Source of the DNA: CAXXOK01 sp964640955
GTDB taxonomy: Bacteria; Bacillota; Clostridia; Christensenellales; Aristaeellaceae
Assembly (NCBI GenBank): GCA_964640955.1
Contig: CAZXJI010000013.1
Span: forward strand, 28,988-92,987
Length of the DNA stretch: 64,000 nucleotides
Direction: 5' to 3'
A program made the position numbers and the translations under genes. Below the pieces are notes generated by a model that worked only from the letters and a program-made list of their open reading frames with translations, did no database searches and was not told where the DNA came from. Positions 61,710 to 64,000 of this stretch are shown piece after piece. How positions within the stretch are numbered: position 1 is the stretch's first letter; every line of letters starts with the position of its first letter.

Positions 61710-63794
61710 ATGGACAGGGAACACGCACGCAAACTTGCCCGCGGGCTGGTCGCCCAAATGACGCTGGAGGAGAAGGCCGCCCAGCTGCGCTACCGCGCGC
61801 CGGCCATCCCCCGGCTGGGCGTGCCCGCCTATAACTGGTGGAACGAAGCGCTCCACGGCGTGGCCCGCGCGGGCACGGCCACGGTATTCCCGCAGGCGGT
61901 GGGCATGGCCGCGGCCTTCGACGATACGCTGATGGAGACGATCGCCGACACCATCTCCACCGAAGCGCGTGCCAAGTACAACATGCAGTCCGCGCACGGC
62001 GACCGCGATATCTACAAGGGCCTCACCATGTGGTCGCCCAACGTCAACATCTTCCGCGATCCCCGCTGGGGCCGCGGGCAGGAGACCTACGGCGAGGACC
62101 CCTTCCTCACCGCCCGGCTGGGCGTGGCGTTCGTAAACGGTTTGCAGGGCAAGGGCGAAACCCTCAAGGCCGCGGCCTGCGCCAAGCACTTCGCCGTGCA
62201 CTCGGGCCCGGAGGCGATCCGCCACAGCTTCGACGCGAAGGTATCCAAAAAGGATCTGCGGGAAACCTACCTGCCGGCTTTCGAAGCGCTGGTGACCGAA
62301 GCGCACGTGGAAAGCGTGATGGGCGCCTACAACCGCGTCAACGGCGAGCCCGCCTGCGGCAGCAGGGTGCTCCTTCGGGACATTCTGCGCGGCGAATGGA
62401 AGTTCGAGGGGCATGTGGTCAGCGATTGCTGGGCCATCAAGGACTTCCACGAAAACCATCACGTGACCGACACGGCGCCCGAGAGCGCCGCGCTGGCGAT
62501 GGAAAACGGCTGCGACCTCAACTGCGGCGAGGTGTACCTGCAGGTGCTGGCGGCCTATCAGGAGGGGCGGATCACCGAGAAGCAGATCACCACGGCGTGC
62601 GAACGGCTGATGACCACCCGCTATCTGCTGGGCATTCTGGGCGAGGACGGCTCGGAATACGACGCCGTGACCTACGAGCGGAACGACACCGAGCAGAGCG
62701 CCGCGCTTGCGCAGGCCGTGGCGGAGAAGAGCATGGTGCTGCTCAAAAACGACGGTATCCTGCCGCTTGACCTTGACAAGCTCGGCACGGTCGGGGTCAT
62801 CGGCCCCAACGCCAACAGCATCCCCTGCCTGGAGGGCAATTACAACGGCACCTCCTCGCGCTATGTCACCTTCCTGGAGGGCATCCGCAAGGCCTGCGAG
62901 GGCAAGGCGCGTGTGCTCTACTCGCAGGGCAGCCACCTGTACATGGATCGTATCAGCAACCTCGCCACGGCGGACGACCGGCTGGCCGAGGCCGTGGGCG
63001 TGGCGGAACGCTGCGATGTGAACATTCTCTGCCTGGGGCTGGACGCCACGCTGGAGGGCGAGGAAGGCGACACCGGCAACGAGTATTCCTCGGGCGACAA
63101 GCGCGACCTGAACCTGCCCGCCTGTCAGCGCAAGCTGCTTGACGCGGTGCTGGCGACGGGCAAGCCGACCGTGGTCGTGCTGGCTTCGGGCAGCGCCCTG
63201 GCGGTTACGCAGGGCAACGCGATCCTGGAAGCCTGGTACCCCGGCGAGGCGGGCGGAACGGCGCTCGCGCGCATCCTGTTCGGCGAGGTGTCGCCCGGTG
63301 GCCGCCTGCCCGTAACCTTTTACCACGGCGTGGACGAACTGCCGGATTTTGAGGATTACGCGATGGAGAACCGCACCTACCGCTACTTCAACGGCGAGCC
63401 GCTCTACCCGTTCGGCTACGGCCTGAGCTACACCCGCTTCGAGTACGAAGGCGCGGCCTACGCGGACGGCGCGGTGAGCGTGACCGTGCGCAACGCGGGC
63501 GCTGCCGACGCCGACGAGGTGGTGCAGGTTTACGTGAAGGATCACGATTCGCCCTTCGCCGTGCGCAACCACAGCCTGTGCGCCTTCAAGCGCGTATCGC
63601 TCAAGGCGGGCGAGCAGACGGTCGTCACCCTGCCCGTGCGCCCGGAGGCGTTTGCCGCCGTGAACGGCGAAGGCGAGCGGGTGGCGCAGGGCAAGCGCTT
63701 CACGCTCTACGTTGGCGGCAGCCAGCCCGACGCGCGCAGTGCGGAACTGCTGGGACAGAAACCATTGGCAATAGAAGTTGAGATGCCCGCCTGA
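61710..63794 (+). CDS. Glycoside hydrolase family 3 (beta-xylosidase/beta-glucosidase)
   Basis: A 694-residue enzyme. Substrate motif YNWWNEALHGVARAG near 41-55, metal/sugar segment NVNIFRDPRWGRGQETYGEDP near 111, KHFAVHSGPE near 159, and the nucleophile Asp239 in HVVSDCW. The second sandwich domain has the acid/base region (LGLDATLEGEEGD near 445), and a fibronectin III-like domain ends the protein. There is no signal peptide, so it acts in the cytoplasm on imported oligosaccharides. The WWNEALHG motif and the ERR-like pattern favour beta-xylosidase. Start 61710 has GGAAGG 9 bp upstream; an ATG at 61701 is too close to it. No transporter is next to it in the window. Confidence 0.94.
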   Translation: MDREHARKLARGLVAQMTLEEKAAQLRYRAPAIPRLGVPAYNWWNEALHGVARAGTATVFPQAVGMAAAFDDTLMETIADTISTEARAKYNMQSAHGDRDIYKGLTMWSPNVNIFRDPRWGRGQETYGEDPFLTARLGVAFVNGLQGKGETLKAAACAKHFAVHSGPEAIRHSFDAKVSKKDLRETYLPAFEALVTEAHVESVMGAYNRVNGEPACGSRVLLRDILRGEWKFEGHVVSDCWAIKDFHENHHVTDTAPESAALAMENGCDLNCGEVYLQVLAAYQEGRITEKQITTACERLMTTRYLLGILGEDGSEYDAVTYERNDTEQSAALAQAVAEKSMVLLKNDGILPLDLDKLGTVGVIGPNANSIPCLEGNYNGTSSRYVTFLEGIRKACEGKARVLYSQGSHLYMDRISNLATADDRLAEAVGVAERCDVNILCLGLDATLEGEEGDTGNEYSSGDKRDLNLPACQRKLLDAVLATGKPTVVVLASGSALAVTQGNAILEAWYPGEAGGTALARILFGEVSPGGRLPVTFYHGVDELPDFEDYAMENRTYRYFNGEPLYPFGYGLSYTRFEYEGAAYADGAVSVTVRNAGAADADEVVQVYVKDHDSPFAVRNHSLCAFKRVSLKAGEQTVVTLPVRPEAFAAVNGEGERVAQGKRFTLYVGGSQPDARSAELLGQKPLAIEVEMPA

Positions 63795-63842
63795 AAGGCA
63801 GGGGGTTGAGGGGGTTTTGCTCCCCTCGGCGCAAGGGACGCA

Positions 63843-63925
63843 GGGGAATCGCGCCTGCGGGTGCGACCAAAGGGAAAATCCCTTTGGAATCCTGGGGAAT
63901 CGCACCTGCGGGTGCGACCAAAGGG
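63843..63925. repeat. Two near-identical 32-bp direct repeats after the GH3 gene
   Basis: GGGGAATCGC... (63843-63874) and 63894-63925 differ at one base over 32 bp and lie 51 bp apart. Each ends in CCAAAGGG, which pairs with a following CCCTTTGG to make a hairpin. The gap from 63795 to 64000 contains no gene. Confidence 0.75.
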
Positions 63926-64000
63926 CTTTCCGGTCGCCCTTTGGAAACCTTCGGGCTTGCGCTCGTCAAAGGGGCGCAGAATTTCTCTCCGGAGTACAGG

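Overview
The window reads as one contiguous piece of a GC-rich Bacillota (class Clostridia) chromosome, probably an uncultured gut lineage. Three things point there: the gene order HutP-family protein / Cmk-PlsC fusion / IspH-ribosomal protein S1 fusion; strong AGGAGG-type ribosome binding sites and TTGACA-17-TATAAT promoters; and a T-box leader. Many starts are TTG or GTG. I found no rRNA, no convincing tRNA, no transposase, no phage genes and no CRISPR array. The lineage call is inference from gene content and signals.

Layout. 1-4.7 kb: the start of a sugar aminotransferase (cut by the window edge), phosphoglycerate mutase, a ZIP metal transporter, a hairpin-rich gap, then rfbA-rfbB for dTDP-sugar synthesis. 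4.7-5.0 kb: a structured RNA resembling 6S RNA with its own promoter. 5.1-9.1 kb: hutP-like, cmk-plsC and ispH-rpsA. 9.3-11.8 kb: purC, a CapE-type nucleotide-sugar dehydratase and a GNAT acetyltransferase. 12.1-17.3 kb: a biotin-dependent sodium-pump operon that carries two different carboxyltransferases. 17.4-21.7 kb: an iron alcohol dehydrogenase, a nested inverted repeat, a DUF4230 gene pair, a SARP/BTAD-type regulator and thioredoxin. 21.8-25.9 kb: a sulfur amino acid block with S-adenosylhomocysteinase and a MetNIQ-type transporter behind a Cys/Met-rich leader peptide and attenuator. 26-29.7 kb: two secreted or membrane proteins of unknown role. 29.9-32.5 kb: an acyl-CoA ligase under a T-box, and a GNAT protein. 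32.7-35.3 kb: a small membrane protein, murI and wecB. 35.4-39.7 kb: a short-chain dehydrogenase plus a three-domain acyl-ligase/ACP/alpha-oxoamine synthase. 39.7-42.3 kb: a DEAD-box helicase and a YARHG secreted protein. 42.5-49.8 kb, minus strand: the translation block L7Ae-like, rpsL, rpsG, fusA, tuf, rpmG, secE, nusG, rplK, rplA, without rpoBC or rplJL. 50-64 kb: a split DMT transporter with a divergent Crp-type regulator, a SpoIID-like protein, uridine kinase, an iron-sulfur DUF362 protein, uvrA with a LexA-type box, a beta-CASP nuclease, a DUF2975/HTH pair, and a GH3 glycosidase followed by short repeats.

The most promising systems are: (1) the lipid operon at 35.4-39.7 kb, whose architecture suggests joining an activated fatty acid to an amino acid and reducing the ketone, a sphingoid-base-like route, behind a 27-bp palindrome; (2) the Cys/Met leader peptide with mutually exclusive hairpins ahead of metNIQ; (3) the T-box ahead of an acyl-CoA ligase rather than an aminoacyl-tRNA synthetase or amino acid gene; (4) the decarboxylase operon with two carboxyltransferases and one biotin carrier. 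All functions are read from sequence motifs only; no database search was possible.
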